DNA of 64,000 nt from positions 1 to 64,000 of the forward strand of contig JAWLCL010000006.1 in the NCBI GenBank assembly GCA_041687255.1, given 5' to 3'. Positions 18,134 through 26,994 of this stretch are shown piece by piece (position 1 is the first letter of the stretch; every line of letters begins with the position of its first letter). The notes beneath the pieces are model-generated. The model was given only the letters and a program-made list of their open reading frames with translations. It made no database searches and was not told the DNA's origin. This DNA comes from Mariniphaga sp041687255 (GTDB lineage: Bacteria; Bacteroidota; Bacteroidia; Bacteroidales; Prolixibacteraceae). Made by a program: the position numbers and the translations under genes.

Positions 18134-19885
18134 TTATGTACGGTCAAAATATTGCGTATGCAACAGATGATGGGCCTTATCACTCATAGGCTTCTCAAGG
18201 AACTCTTCATAAAGCTGAATGATATAGGGATTCTCATGCGATTTACGAATCTTCTTATTACCATCTTCCTGGTAAATAGCAATCTGCCGTTTTTTCAGAA
18301 TCTCAGCATTCCCATGATGGTAAGGCTGCCCGCCTCCACCAATGCATCCGCCCGGGCAGCTCATTATTTCAATGGCATGGAATTCACTTTCCCCCGATTC
18401 TATTTTCTCGAGCAACCGGCGGGCATTTCCCAATCCGTGTGCAATTCCGATTTTAAGTGGGAATCCTGCAAAATCGATTGTTGCCTGACGGATGCCATCC
18501 ATTCCGCGCAATTCATGAAAATCGAGTTTTGGCAGCGGCTTCTTTGTATACAGTTCATAAGCTGTACGTACAGCCGCTTCGATAACACCGCCTGTAGTTC
18601 CAAAGATTACTCCGGCACCGGTTGATTCGCCCAGAGGCAGATCGAAATCTTCATTTGGCAACCTGTTGAAGCTGATATTTGCCAATTTAATCAGGCTTGC
18701 CAGTTCACGGGTAGTAATGGCATAATCCACATCGGGATTACCATTTACTTTAAATTCATCCCGACCGCATTCATATTTCTTAGCCACGCATGGCATGATG
18801 GATACAACTACCAGGTTGTCGCGCTTTATACCCATCTTATCAGCGAAATATGTTTTTGCTATGCTGCCAAACATCTGCTGCGGAGAACGTGCTGTTGAAG
18901 GAATATCCATCAGTTGCGGGAACTGATGTTCGAAGAATTTCACCCAGGCGGGGCAGCAGGAAGTTAATATGGGCAGCTTCACGCTCTCATCTCCTTCCAA
19001 AAAGCGGCTAAGCCTGTTAAGCATTTCAGTGCCTTCCTCCATAATGGTAAGGTCGGCGGCAAAGTCGGTATCAAAAACATAATCAAATCCAAGCCGGCGA
19101 AGGGCTGCAGCAAGTTTTCCGGTAACAAGTGTTCCGGGTTCCATACCGAATTCTTCTCCCAACGCGGCACGAACGGCAGGTGCTGTTTGTACGATAACTG
19201 TTTTCGTTGGATCGGAAAGCGCTCTAACCACATGGCCGGTCTGGTCTACTTCAGTTAATGCCCCCGTTGGGCATACAGCAACGCATTGTCCGCAATAGGT
19301 GCATACCGAGTGGTCGAGATTCATTTCGAATGCCGGAGATACAACGGCCTGAAACCCGCGGTTAATAGCTGAAAGCACGCCCACCGTTTGTACTTCGTTA
19401 CACATCATTTCGCAACGGCGGCACATTATGCACTTGTCTACATCGCGTATAATAGCCGGCGAAGTATCTTCCCGATAGGTTGATTGTTCTCCTTTATAAT
19501 GAATTTCCCGTATACCAAGGTGATGGGCCATATCCTGAAGTTCGCATTTGCCCGATTTAACACATATGAGGCAATCGGCAGGGTGGTCGGAAAGAATCAA
19601 CTCCAGCACTGTTTGCCGGGCATTAATCACTCTTATGGAATGTGTATTCACCACCATACCCTCTGCAACCTCAGTGCAGCAGGCAGGAGCAAGGTTTCTG
19701 CGACCATCTACTTCAACAACACAAATGCGGCACCCTCCGGGCCTGTTTTCGATGTTTAAGTCATCAAGTTTCATGTGGCACAGCGTTGGGATATGGATGC
19801 CCATTCCCCTGGCTGCATCTAAAATGGTAATTCCCTTTTTTACAACTACCGGCTTATTATCTATAGTTAATTGTACTGTATCCAT
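18134..19885 (-). CDS. hydA: [FeFe]-hydrogenase catalytic subunit of the bifurcating type (HydA)
   Basis: 583 residues from the ATG at 19885. The longer in-frame extension is rejected because MDTVQLTIDN begins the conserved domain and AAGGAAA precedes it. Domains in order: [2Fe-2S] (Cys36, 52, 55, 69), the His-Cys [4Fe-4S] motif HPADCLICVKSGKCEL, two [4Fe-4S] (CIMCRRCEMMC, CTYCGQCVAVCP), then the H-cluster domain with all three canonical motifs: TSCCPAW, MPCVAKK and CPGGCIGGGG. It catalyses H2 evolution or uptake. With HydB and HydC it is expected to couple NADH and reduced ferredoxin in the cytosol. The extra C-terminal [2Fe-2S] domain of Thermotoga HydA is absent. Confidence 0.95.
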   Translation of the reverse strand: MDTVQLTIDNKPVVVKKGITILDAARGMGIHIPTLCHMKLDDLNIENRPGGCRICVVEVDGRRNLAPACCTEVAEGMVVNTHSIRVINARQTVLELILSDHPADCLICVKSGKCELQDMAHHLGIREIHYKGEQSTYREDTSPAIIRDVDKCIMCRRCEMMCNEVQTVGVLSAINRGFQAVVSPAFEMNLDHSVCTYCGQCVAVCPTGALTEVDQTGHVVRALSDPTKTVIVQTAPAVRAALGEEFGMEPGTLVTGKLAAALRRLGFDYVFDTDFAADLTIMEEGTEMLNRLSRFLEGDESVKLPILTSCCPAWVKFFEHQFPQLMDIPSTARSPQQMFGSIAKTYFADKMGIKRDNLVVVSIMPCVAKKYECGRDEFKVNGNPDVDYAITTRELASLIKLANISFNRLPNEDFDLPLGESTGAGVIFGTTGGVIEAAVRTAYELYTKKPLPKLDFHELRGMDGIRQATIDFAGFPLKIGIAHGLGNARRLLEKIESGESEFHAIEIMSCPGGCIGGGGQPYHHGNAEILKKRQIAIYQEDGNKKIRKSHENPYIIQLYEEFLEKPMSDKAHHLLHTQYFDRT

Positions 19886-19898
19886 TTTTTTTCCTTTT

Positions 19899-21692
19899 CT
19901 ATGAAAGTTTAACTGCATTGAATTTGCACTTCTCGAAACATACGCCGCACTTAATACAAAGCGCCTGGTCGATGTAATGCGGCTGACGCCGTTCACCTGT
20001 GATTGCCCCTACCGGGCAGTTCCGGAAGCACAATGTGCATCCTGTGCATAAATCTTCAACAATTTCGTACTTGAGAAGGGCTTTGCATTGCCCTGAGGGG
20101 CATTTTTTATCCTCCACATGGGCCAGGTACTCATCTTCGAAATTTAAAATGGTCGACAATACCGGATTCGGAGATGTTTGTCCCAGTCCGCAAAGTGAGG
20201 TATCTTTTATTACACTGCTTAGCAATCGTAAACGTTCAATATCTGCCACCTCTCCGTTACCACTGGTAATTTTCTCCAGTATTTCATGCAGGCGCTTGTT
20301 GCCGATACGACAGGGCGAGCATTTCCCGCACGACTCCTCAAGAGTAAACTCCAGATAGAACCGGGCAATCGCAACCATGCAGTCGTCTTCATCCATTACA
20401 ATCATACCTCCCGACCCCATCATAGATCCTGCCGCAATAAGATTGTCGTAATCGATAGGTGTATCCAGAAACTCTTTGGTAAGGCATCCCCCCGAAGGTC
20501 CGCCTGTTTGCACCGACTTAAACTCCTTGCCACCTTTTATTCCACCGCCGATATCGTAGATCACCTCCCGAAGGGTGGTACCCATAGGCACTTCTATAAG
20601 GCCTACATTATTTATTTTTCCGGCGAGGGCAAACACTTTGGTTCCCTTTGATTTTTCTGTACCAATTTTACTGAACCATGCAGCACCTTTATTAATGATA
20701 ACCGGAATGTTGGCAAAGGTCTCCACATTGTTTACATTAGTTGGCTTTCCAAGATAACCGGAAACCGATGGAAAAGGCGGCTTAAAAGTGGGCTCACCAC
20801 GAAGCCCTTCCATTGAGTGTATCAGTGCAGTTTCCTCTCCGCACACAAATGCACCGGCTCCCAGACGGATGCCTATCTCAAAATTAAAACCGGTTCCAAG
20901 AATATCTTCTCCCAGCAGGCCATATTCTCTTGCCTGCCCGAGGGCTGTTTTCAGCCGTTGAATGGCCAATGGATATTCAGCCCGTATATATACCAGTCCT
21001 TTATCGGCTCCAATGCAGTATCCACAAATGGCCATGGCTTCAATAACAGAATGGGGATCGCCTTCCAATATTGAACGATCCATAAAAGCACCGGGGTCGC
21101 CTTCATCGGCATTGCAAACAACATATTTCTGGTCGGCTTCCGACTGGCGGGTAATCTCCCACTTCAATCCGGTTGGAAAACCACCACCTCCGCGGCCCCG
21201 AAGCCCTGAATCCTTTACTTCTTTAATAACCTCTTCGGGGGTGTATTCAGACAGGCATTTCCCCAATGCCATATAACCATCACGTGAGATGTATTCCTGG
21301 ATGCTTTCCGGATCTATAAAGCCACAATTACGCAGTGCGATACGCATCTGCTTTTTGTAAAAATCCATGCCTGCCGACTGGCTAATCTGCTTTTCAGTAA
21401 CAGGATCTTTATAAAGCAACCGCTTCACAGTCCTGCCTTTAAGCAGGTGCTCCTTGACGATCTCTTCCGCATCGTCGGGTGTTACATTTACATAGAAAGT
21501 ATTGTCAGGCAATACTTTTACAATAGGTCCCTTTTCACAGAATCCGAAGCATCCGGTAAAAACTACCTGCGCTTCATCCTCCATGGCTGTTTCATTGAGC
21601 CAATAAGTAAATGATTTTTTTATTTCATCACTCTCTGCGGCTTTACAACCTGTTCCGCCACAAATAAGCACATGCATTTTATAGTCGGTCAT
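19899..21692 (-). CDS. hydB: NADH-binding flavoprotein subunit of the bifurcating hydrogenase (HydB/NuoF-like)
   Basis: 597 residues. An N-terminal thioredoxin-like [2Fe-2S] domain (about 1-100; CGGTGCK and FCEKGP) is followed by the NuoF core with the glycine-rich NADH/FMN motif GRGGGGFPTG and GAGAFVCGEETAL. The [4Fe-4S] motif ESCGKCSPCRIG comes next, then two C-terminal ferredoxin-like clusters (CTGCTLCFRNCP, CIKCGVCFEKCK). It is the flavin site where electrons bifurcate between NAD(H), ferredoxin and HydA. It lies 13 bp upstream of hydA and 22 bp after the small ferredoxin gene. Confidence 0.95.
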   Translation of the reverse strand: MTDYKMHVLICGGTGCKAAESDEIKKSFTYWLNETAMEDEAQVVFTGCFGFCEKGPIVKVLPDNTFYVNVTPDDAEEIVKEHLLKGRTVKRLLYKDPVTEKQISQSAGMDFYKKQMRIALRNCGFIDPESIQEYISRDGYMALGKCLSEYTPEEVIKEVKDSGLRGRGGGGFPTGLKWEITRQSEADQKYVVCNADEGDPGAFMDRSILEGDPHSVIEAMAICGYCIGADKGLVYIRAEYPLAIQRLKTALGQAREYGLLGEDILGTGFNFEIGIRLGAGAFVCGEETALIHSMEGLRGEPTFKPPFPSVSGYLGKPTNVNNVETFANIPVIINKGAAWFSKIGTEKSKGTKVFALAGKINNVGLIEVPMGTTLREVIYDIGGGIKGGKEFKSVQTGGPSGGCLTKEFLDTPIDYDNLIAAGSMMGSGGMIVMDEDDCMVAIARFYLEFTLEESCGKCSPCRIGNKRLHEILEKITSGNGEVADIERLRLLSSVIKDTSLCGLGQTSPNPVLSTILNFEDEYLAHVEDKKCPSGQCKALLKYEIVEDLCTGCTLCFRNCPVGAITGERRQPHYIDQALCIKCGVCFEKCKFNAVKLS

Positions 21693-21714
21693 AATTCCTT
21701 GCTTGAAAAATTAG

Positions 21715-22110
21715 TTAATCATCAATGGTTCTAAAGCTCTGAGGAATGATACCATCAACCAGCTCTCCACGTTTGATATATACATCGATTATCTCCCTGG
21801 CCTTTTCCTTGTTTACATAACCAAAAACCACGGGTTCCCTGCCGGCAAGGGTTATTTCCACTGTAGGTTCAGCATAACAATACCCCATACAGCCTGATTG
21901 GGTTACCACTGCATCGATAGCCTGCTGCTCCAGTTCATCGATAAAGTATTTCATCGTTTCTCTTGCACCCGAAGCTATACCACATGTGGCCATACCCACC
22001 TTTACCTGGACCAGTTGTTCCGGATGGTCACTCTTTTCCCTTAATTTTATTTTTGACTGCACTTCTTCCTTTATCTTCAGAAGGTCAGCCAACGTTTTAA
22101 TTTTTGTCAT
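21715..22110 (-). CDS. Thioredoxin-like [2Fe-2S] ferredoxin of the hydrogenase operon
   Basis: 131 residues. A NuoE-C-terminal-like fold is suggested by Cys in MATCGIASGA and in SGCMGYCYAEP. Such single-domain proteins regularly accompany HydB/HydA genes and probably carry electrons or act as an accessory subunit. It lies 22 bp before hydB. Confidence 0.85.
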   Translation of the reverse strand: MTKIKTLADLLKIKEEVQSKIKLREKSDHPEQLVQVKVGMATCGIASGARETMKYFIDELEQQAIDAVVTQSGCMGYCYAEPTVEITLAGREPVVFGYVNKEKAREIIDVYIKRGELVDGIIPQSFRTIDD

Positions 22111-22124
22111 GGTTGAATAGTATT

Positions 22125-22673
22125 TTATTTACTAGCTTTAATTTCTTCCAGGTTATTTTTAATCATTTCAATCACTGCTGCTTTAATATCAGCCTGCTGC
22201 AAGGAAACTTCACCAAGCATCACCATCAATTCCGCGGAATCCATTTCAAATGTACCTGCAGGGGTACGGTGATTATACACCAGTTGAATGCCCTGATTGC
22301 TTACAAGCAACAGGTAAATGGCTTCACCGATATCCCCCACCGGAGGGCGGTCGAGATGGGAAAGCTGAAACTCAGCCTTTACTTTAGTCCCTTTGTAGGG
22401 TTCCGATTCAACGACAAACCTCCCTTTTGATGCCAATGCATTGTGTTTTAAAAGAGGCAGCCCTAAACCTACCTTTCGTGTAGTTCTTGATGTAAAGAAC
22501 GGGTTGGTTGCTTTCTGGACAGTTTCTTTATCCATTCCACATCCATTATCATTAATATGCAGGGTATAAATATCCCTTATATTATCTTCAACAACTATGA
22601 TTTCAATCACTGTTGCATTTGCCCTCACCGAATTCTGTACGATATCAAGAACATGATCTGAAATTGTTTTCAT
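22125..22673 (-). CDS. HATPase_c ATP-binding protein (anti-sigma/kinase-like)
   Basis: 182 residues. It has the GHKL fold without a HisKA domain: N box LDIVQNSVRANA, G1 box DNGCGMD, G2 box VGLGLPLLK, then a small C-terminal region. Similar proteins are found in hydrogenase operons of clostridia, and a regulatory role is likely. The start overlaps the PHP gene stop by 4 bp, implying translational coupling. Confidence 0.85.
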   Translation of the reverse strand: MKTISDHVLDIVQNSVRANATVIEIIVVEDNIRDIYTLHINDNGCGMDKETVQKATNPFFTSRTTRKVGLGLPLLKHNALASKGRFVVESEPYKGTKVKAEFQLSHLDRPPVGDIGEAIYLLLVSNQGIQLVYNHRTPAGTFEMDSAELMVMLGEVSLQQADIKAAVIEMIKNNLEEIKASK

Positions 22674-23410
22674 GACAATTCACAATATCTGTTGTCTTGT
22701 TGGTTCAAAGCCTTTCTTATTTCGGTGAAGCTAATATCTCTCATTTTAAAAGTGGTGTAAATTTCGCCAATTTGTTTCAGAAAATGTGCATCGGAATTGC
22801 GAATTAGGGTGGTTTTATATTGTAAAACATATTGTTTTACAACATGTTTTTGGTTAGCATGCCTGGAAATACCCAATGCATCGCACTTTAAACCGGGAGG
22901 GATAAAGCCCAGCTGACTAAATATTCCATTAGCCGGCCGGTCAATATGTGCCGGGATAAAAAGGCCGTTTAACTCCATCACCCGCTGCTGAATACTGCCT
23001 ATACCCACTTTGAGTGCAGCCGGCAGGTAATATGGAATAAGTTCCACTATATTTTCCTCTTCATCAAGCACAGGCTGATAACCAAACTCAGCTTCGGAAT
23101 TGGGGATGTAGGTAATATTTTCATCAATGTATTTCTGAAAGGTCTCCAGTTGTTCGGGGAATTCAAAAAAAGCCAGGCAATGCACTTCTTCCCGGGTAGT
23201 AACCTCAACACCGGTCAGGGTGTATATGCCTGCCTGGTCTGCAAGATGTTTTACCAAAAGGGCATTTCTTGTAGAATTGTGATCGGTAATGCCGATAATG
23301 TCCAGTCCACACTCCCGGGCTTTTGCTACAATGTTACGAGGAGTCATTTCCAGATCGGCACAGGGCGACAACAATGTATGGATATGTAAATCGGCCCTGA
23401 ATTTTTTCAT
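22670..23410 (-). CDS. PHP-domain metal-dependent phosphoesterase-like protein
   Basis: 246 residues. PHP metal-ligand motifs are visible at the N-terminus (DLHIHTLLSPCADLEM, GITDHNS) and later in IPAHIDRPANG and NSDAHFLKQIG. The family hydrolyses phosphoesters; some members cleave nucleotides or nucleic acid ends. It is embedded in the hydrogenase regulatory operon, where homologues are known but uncharacterised. Confidence 0.85.
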   Translation of the reverse strand: MKKFRADLHIHTLLSPCADLEMTPRNIVAKARECGLDIIGITDHNSTRNALLVKHLADQAGIYTLTGVEVTTREEVHCLAFFEFPEQLETFQKYIDENITYIPNSEAEFGYQPVLDEEENIVELIPYYLPAALKVGIGSIQQRVMELNGLFIPAHIDRPANGIFSQLGFIPPGLKCDALGISRHANQKHVVKQYVLQYKTTLIRNSDAHFLKQIGEIYTTFKMRDISFTEIRKALNQQDNRYCELS

Positions 23411-23451
23411 TCTAAGGTTTTTTAAGTCATGTGTAACAATACAATGCGGAA

Positions 23452-23787
23452 TTACAGATTCAAATCGGCAAACAACCTGCCGGCCATTTCAAAAGCAGTA
23501 TATCCCGTACCAAGCAAAGGTATTCCTTCTTCTTCGCTGCGTGCCATGGTATCGGCATCGGGTTCCAGATGCCTTACAAGGACAACTGCAGCAAGGTCCT
23601 TCAATGATGCAATTGCCATAACATTCTGATGGGTTTGCAAGGTTATCCACACTTCATTTTCGGCAGCATTGCCCATAACATCGCTCAGTAAATCGCAAAC
23701 ATAACCTCCGCTTATTTCATTTTCCAGGCCCTGATGACCGGCAAAAACTTTCAGGTTATACTTTTTCACCAAATCAGAAACCTTCAT
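23452..23787 (-). CDS. DRTGG-domain protein (second copy)
   Basis: 111 residues from the ATG at 23787, chosen because AAAGGAGGT precedes it and the conserved start MKVSDLVKK begins there. An upstream in-frame extension is coding DNA of the neighbouring gene. DRTGG domains are found with CBS and phosphotransacetylase proteins and are thought to bind ligands or proteins. It overlaps the preceding hydrogenase-like gene by 14 bp and is a paralogue of the protein at 25558-25902. Confidence 0.85.
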   Translation of the reverse strand: MKVSDLVKKYNLKVFAGHQGLENEISGGYVCDLLSDVMGNAAENEVWITLQTHQNVMAIASLKDLAAVVLVRHLEPDADTMARSEEEGIPLLGTGYTAFEMAGRLFADLNL

Positions 23788-25141
23788 TTCTACCTCCTTT
23801 TTTATTACAATCGGCTTCAAAACGTTTTTTACCCCAGATTCTTTCCAGGTTCTTATTTGCCTTTTCAGGTTTAATTTTTTGCATCGCAACGAACTTTTTC
23901 TGAAGAAAAACACAATCGGTCATCCGTGCTTTCCCCTGAACAATATCTTCGGCAAGGGCATGGCAGTTTGGTGCTCCGCAGCTTCCGCAATCAATACCCG
24001 GTAACTGACACAATATGCTGTTAATCTTATTCATTTTCTCAAGAGCCTTCATCCGGTTTTCATCAAGCACAAAAACAGGTTCTGGTTCTACTTCTCCGGT
24101 TACAAGCTGTTTCATTATCGCCTCTTTCTCACCCGAACCATTGAATATCTCATAAGCTCCTGGGTAGTTTGATGCTCTTTTCTGAAGCCGTTCAACTGTT
24201 AAAAAACGGTTGCCGGTAAGCAGTATACCCCCTGCACATCCCTGGTGACACGACTTGAATTCAAGAAAATCCAATTCCGGCACTTCATTGTTTTCAAGCC
24301 GTTCCAAAAATTTAACCACATTATGGATTCCATCGATAGCCATTGATTTTTTTTTGTACCACGACGATTCTCCCCGCGGAAGACTCCATAATATTCCTTC
24401 CCGGCTAAGGTACTTTCTATATTCCGAAGTATCGGTCTCTTCATGTGAAGGAATGAACTTCATAACACGATTGTACAAATCCTTCATATCAATAATACCG
24501 GTAACTATCGACTCCTTTTCAGCAACGGGCTGATTCACCGCAGCCATTTTGGCGGAACAGGGGGTTACATAAAAAATTCCAATCTCGTCCTCTCTCGCCC
24601 CGTTCTTTTTCAGCTGATTAATGGCAAAATGGGCTGCCAAATCGTGGGGCGCCTTTCTTCTTGAAATATTTCCTGCAAGTGATGGGTATTTGCATTGAAT
24701 CAGCCGCACGATGGCAGGACAAAATGATGAAATTAGCGGCCCTTCAGAAACATCACCAGCCGATTTCTTAATCGACTCCATCAACCACAAGGCGGGTTGT
24801 TCCACTTCAAAAATGTGTGTGAATCCGAGCTTTAACAATGCTTCGTATATTCGTCCTTCAGAATAGATTTCAGAAAACTGCCCTATAAACACTGAAGGAA
24901 AAAGCACCACCCGGTATTTGTAACCTTCAATTTGAGCGAGTTCGTCATGCTCAACATAAAAGGCATCGACGGGACAGGCCCTGAGACAATTACCACAATC
25001 GACACATCGCTTTTCATCGATTACCGCTATCCCGTTATTAACGCGGATGGCTTCCGTGGGGCAGATTTTCATGCAATGGGTGCAGCCAAAGCATTTTTCT
25101 GCATTAACCTTAAGCGCATGATATTTCAGGTTTTCCTTCAT
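23774..25141 (-). CDS. [FeFe]-hydrogenase-like sensory protein with ferredoxin and Fe-S (Fes) domains
   Basis: 455 residues. Two [4Fe-4S] motifs (CFGCTHCMKICP, CVDCGNCLRACP) precede a reduced H-cluster domain and a C-terminal four-cysteine domain (GIDCGSCGAPNC). H-cluster ligands persist, but the motifs are altered. L1 is SSFCP rather than TSCCP, so the proton-relay Cys is Phe. L2 is TPCSAKMAA rather than MPCxxKxxE. L3 is SCHQGC. This pattern fits the putative sensory [FeFe] groups rather than turnover enzymes. It sits between an RsbW-like kinase and a DRTGG protein, opposite a PP2C phosphatase, so it probably reports H2 or redox state. No PAS domain is fused; a PAS protein is encoded divergently. 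Confidence 0.88.
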   Translation of the reverse strand: MKENLKYHALKVNAEKCFGCTHCMKICPTEAIRVNNGIAVIDEKRCVDCGNCLRACPVDAFYVEHDELAQIEGYKYRVVLFPSVFIGQFSEIYSEGRIYEALLKLGFTHIFEVEQPALWLMESIKKSAGDVSEGPLISSFCPAIVRLIQCKYPSLAGNISRRKAPHDLAAHFAINQLKKNGAREDEIGIFYVTPCSAKMAAVNQPVAEKESIVTGIIDMKDLYNRVMKFIPSHEETDTSEYRKYLSREGILWSLPRGESSWYKKKSMAIDGIHNVVKFLERLENNEVPELDFLEFKSCHQGCAGGILLTGNRFLTVERLQKRASNYPGAYEIFNGSGEKEAIMKQLVTGEVEPEPVFVLDENRMKALEKMNKINSILCQLPGIDCGSCGAPNCHALAEDIVQGKARMTDCVFLQKKFVAMQKIKPEKANKNLERIWGKKRFEADCNKKGGRNEGF

Positions 25142-25558
25142 CTAATAAAAACATCTGAATGTTAATGTTGTCCCCTCTCCCACAAGGCTTTCAATATTCA
25201 GTTCATCGGTATTTTTCTCAATGTTCGATAAACCCATTCCGGCACCAAAGCCCATTTCCCTCACTTCCTTCGATGCGGTGCTGTAGCCGGGCTGCATGGC
25301 AAGTTTGATATCTTCAATTCCCGGTCCACTGTCGCTGACAGTAATCAGAATACTATCCTCGCCCACCATGGCAACTACCTTCCCCTGATAGGCATGTGCG
25401 GCAACATTTACTTCCGCTTCATAAACAGCGACTACAATACGTTTTATACTTCTGGCATTCACATTCAACTGCTTCAATGCCTTTTTTATCCGGCTTGAAG
25501 CTTTTCCTGCATTGGAAAAATCTCCTCCTGCAATATGAAAAACCATTTCTACTGCCAT
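25142..25558 (-). CDS. RsbW/RsbT-like anti-sigma serine kinase (HATPase_c)
   Basis: 138 residues. GHKL motifs are EAEVNVAAHAY (N box), DSGPGIED (G1) and GFGAGMGLSNI (G2). Such proteins phosphorylate or bind partner proteins in switches opposed by SpoIIE-type phosphatases; one is encoded at 26978-28177. Its stop adjoins the start of the sensory hydrogenase gene, and its ATG overlaps the preceding stop by one base. Confidence 0.88.
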   Translation of the reverse strand: MAVEMVFHIAGGDFSNAGKASSRIKKALKQLNVNARSIKRIVVAVYEAEVNVAAHAYQGKVVAMVGEDSILITVSDSGPGIEDIKLAMQPGYSTASKEVREMGFGAGMGLSNIEKNTDELNIESLVGEGTTLTFRCFY

Positions 25559-25902
25559 TAATACACTTCCCTTAATCCGTTTGAATACAGAATGCCACTG
25601 GCTTTATAAATGGAATAGGACGTTTCCAGTAAAATAAGCCCGTTTTCATTGGCCAATTCAATCATTTCAGGTGTTGCCTGTTTACCGCGGGCAAGAAGAA
25701 CAGCCTGTATGTCGGCCATCTCAGCTGTACGTATCAGCTGTAAATTGGCAAGACCTGTGATTAGAAGTATACTGTCTTCATCAAGTGTAAGCACGTCACT
25801 CATTAAATCTGAACTAAATGCCTTATCCAGTATTTTATCTTCATTTACATTCCCGGTAATCAACCGGGCATCCACAAATTTTATAATTTCACTAATTTTC
25901 AC
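25558..25902 (-). CDS. DRTGG-domain protein (first copy), leader gene of the hydrogenase operon
   Basis: 115 residues from a GTG at 25902 (VKISEIIKFVDARLI...), matching the usual start of the family and of the paralogue at 23452-23787. A longer frame from 25971 is less likely, because the -7 promoter box at 25936-25943 would lie inside it. LARGKQATPEMIELA belongs to the conserved core. It is the first gene of an eleven-gene minus-strand series ending at hydC. Confidence 0.75.
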   Translation of the reverse strand: MKISEIIKFVDARLITGNVNEDKILDKAFSSDLMSDVLTLDEDSILLITGLANLQLIRTAEMADIQAVLLARGKQATPEMIELANENGLILLETSYSIYKASGILYSNGLREVY

Positions 25903-25935
25903 GGTCAGTAATTGGCTTTTTCTGTTTCTTATTTG

Positions 25936-25962
25936 CAAAGATACTGGAACTTTTTTTCCAAA
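25936..25962 (-). promoter_or_regulatory. Probable promoter of the hydrogenase operon
   Basis: On the minus strand TATCTTTG (25943-25936) is a perfect TAnnTTTG box, with TTTG at 25962-25959 and 15 bp between, slightly short for the -33 spacing. It predicts a transcript start near 25930 and a leader of about 30 nt before the GTG at 25902. Confidence 0.6.
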
Positions 25963-26067
25963 TGCTGCCAAAAGTCTTAATTCGAATGATTTTGAACGAC
26001 AATGAAACAGATTTTTATTATTTTTCCTGTTGATTTAAAATAAAACCATATACAAACAAATCTGAAT

Positions 26068-26994
26068 ATGATCTACGATAAAAAATCCTTCCTACCCGGC
26101 AATCTTGAAGATTTGGAGTTCTACCAGAAAATATTTGATGCCTTGCCAATACCAATTTTCTACAGAGACCTGCATGGTGTATACCGGATGTGCAACAAAG
26201 CTCATGAAGATTTTTCAGGCAAGCTTAAAAGCCAGATTATTGGTCATTCGGTTTATGAGGTTCATACCCGTTACATGGCGGAGATTTACCACCAGCGCGA
26301 CCAGGAGTTGTTGTCAAAACCCGACATACAGATGTATGAAACACAAGTGAAACAAAAAGACGGTTCAAGAATGGATGTTGTCATCAATAAAGCCGTTATA
26401 CGAAATAACGATGGGGAGGTTATCGGTATTGTAGGCTCCATAAACGATGTCACCAAACTTAAGAAAACTGAAAAACGGCTGGAAAAGGCTCAGGAATCAA
26501 TGGAGATATCATCACACATGATGCATAAAATAAATGTTGGCATCCTTATGATGGATGAAAAGAAAAAAGTAGTTGATTCCAACGAAAGTTTTGCCCGGCT
26601 GATGGGTGAAGATATAGCAGAACTTTTTGATACCATTCCCGGATTGAAAGGAGCCGAAGTTGAGGAGCTGGTCCCTGAGGTGGTTTTTAAGATGCTGACA
26701 GGCATTTTGTCTTCAGGAGAGGAAATGCTTGAAAGAGATATCAAATACAGGGAAAAGCTGCTTCATGTTTCAGTGGTTACCCTCTACCGGCAAAAGGTGG
26801 TGGGAGCTGTCTTCCGCGACATGTCGGCCCCGCTTCTTGTGCGCGATGAAATTATAAACCGTGCTTACCGTATAAAGGAGCAAAACATTGAAACGGTACA
26901 AAAAATAGCCCACTTGTTGGGTGAAAACGCTGCAGAAACCGAAGAACTTTTGAATTCCATAATAGAATCGCACAGATATGGTAACGACAAATAA
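26068..26994 (+). CDS. PAS-domain signalling protein
   Basis: 308 residues. A PAS/PAC domain (about 17-135; YRDLHGVYRMCN, then NDGEVIGIVGSINDVT) is followed by a second, more divergent PAS-like region (about 145-255). No enzymatic domain is seen. Overlap of 17 bp with the SpoIIE gene suggests the two proteins act together, with PAS sensing a ligand or redox state. It is divergent from the hydrogenase operon. Confidence 0.85.
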   Translation: MIYDKKSFLPGNLEDLEFYQKIFDALPIPIFYRDLHGVYRMCNKAHEDFSGKLKSQIIGHSVYEVHTRYMAEIYHQRDQELLSKPDIQMYETQVKQKDGSRMDVVINKAVIRNNDGEVIGIVGSINDVTKLKKTEKRLEKAQESMEISSHMMHKINVGILMMDEKKKVVDSNESFARLMGEDIAELFDTIPGLKGAEVEELVPEVVFKMLTGILSSGEEMLERDIKYREKLLHVSVVTLYRQKVVGAVFRDMSAPLLVRDEIINRAYRIKEQNIETVQKIAHLLGENAAETEELLNSIIESHRYGNDK

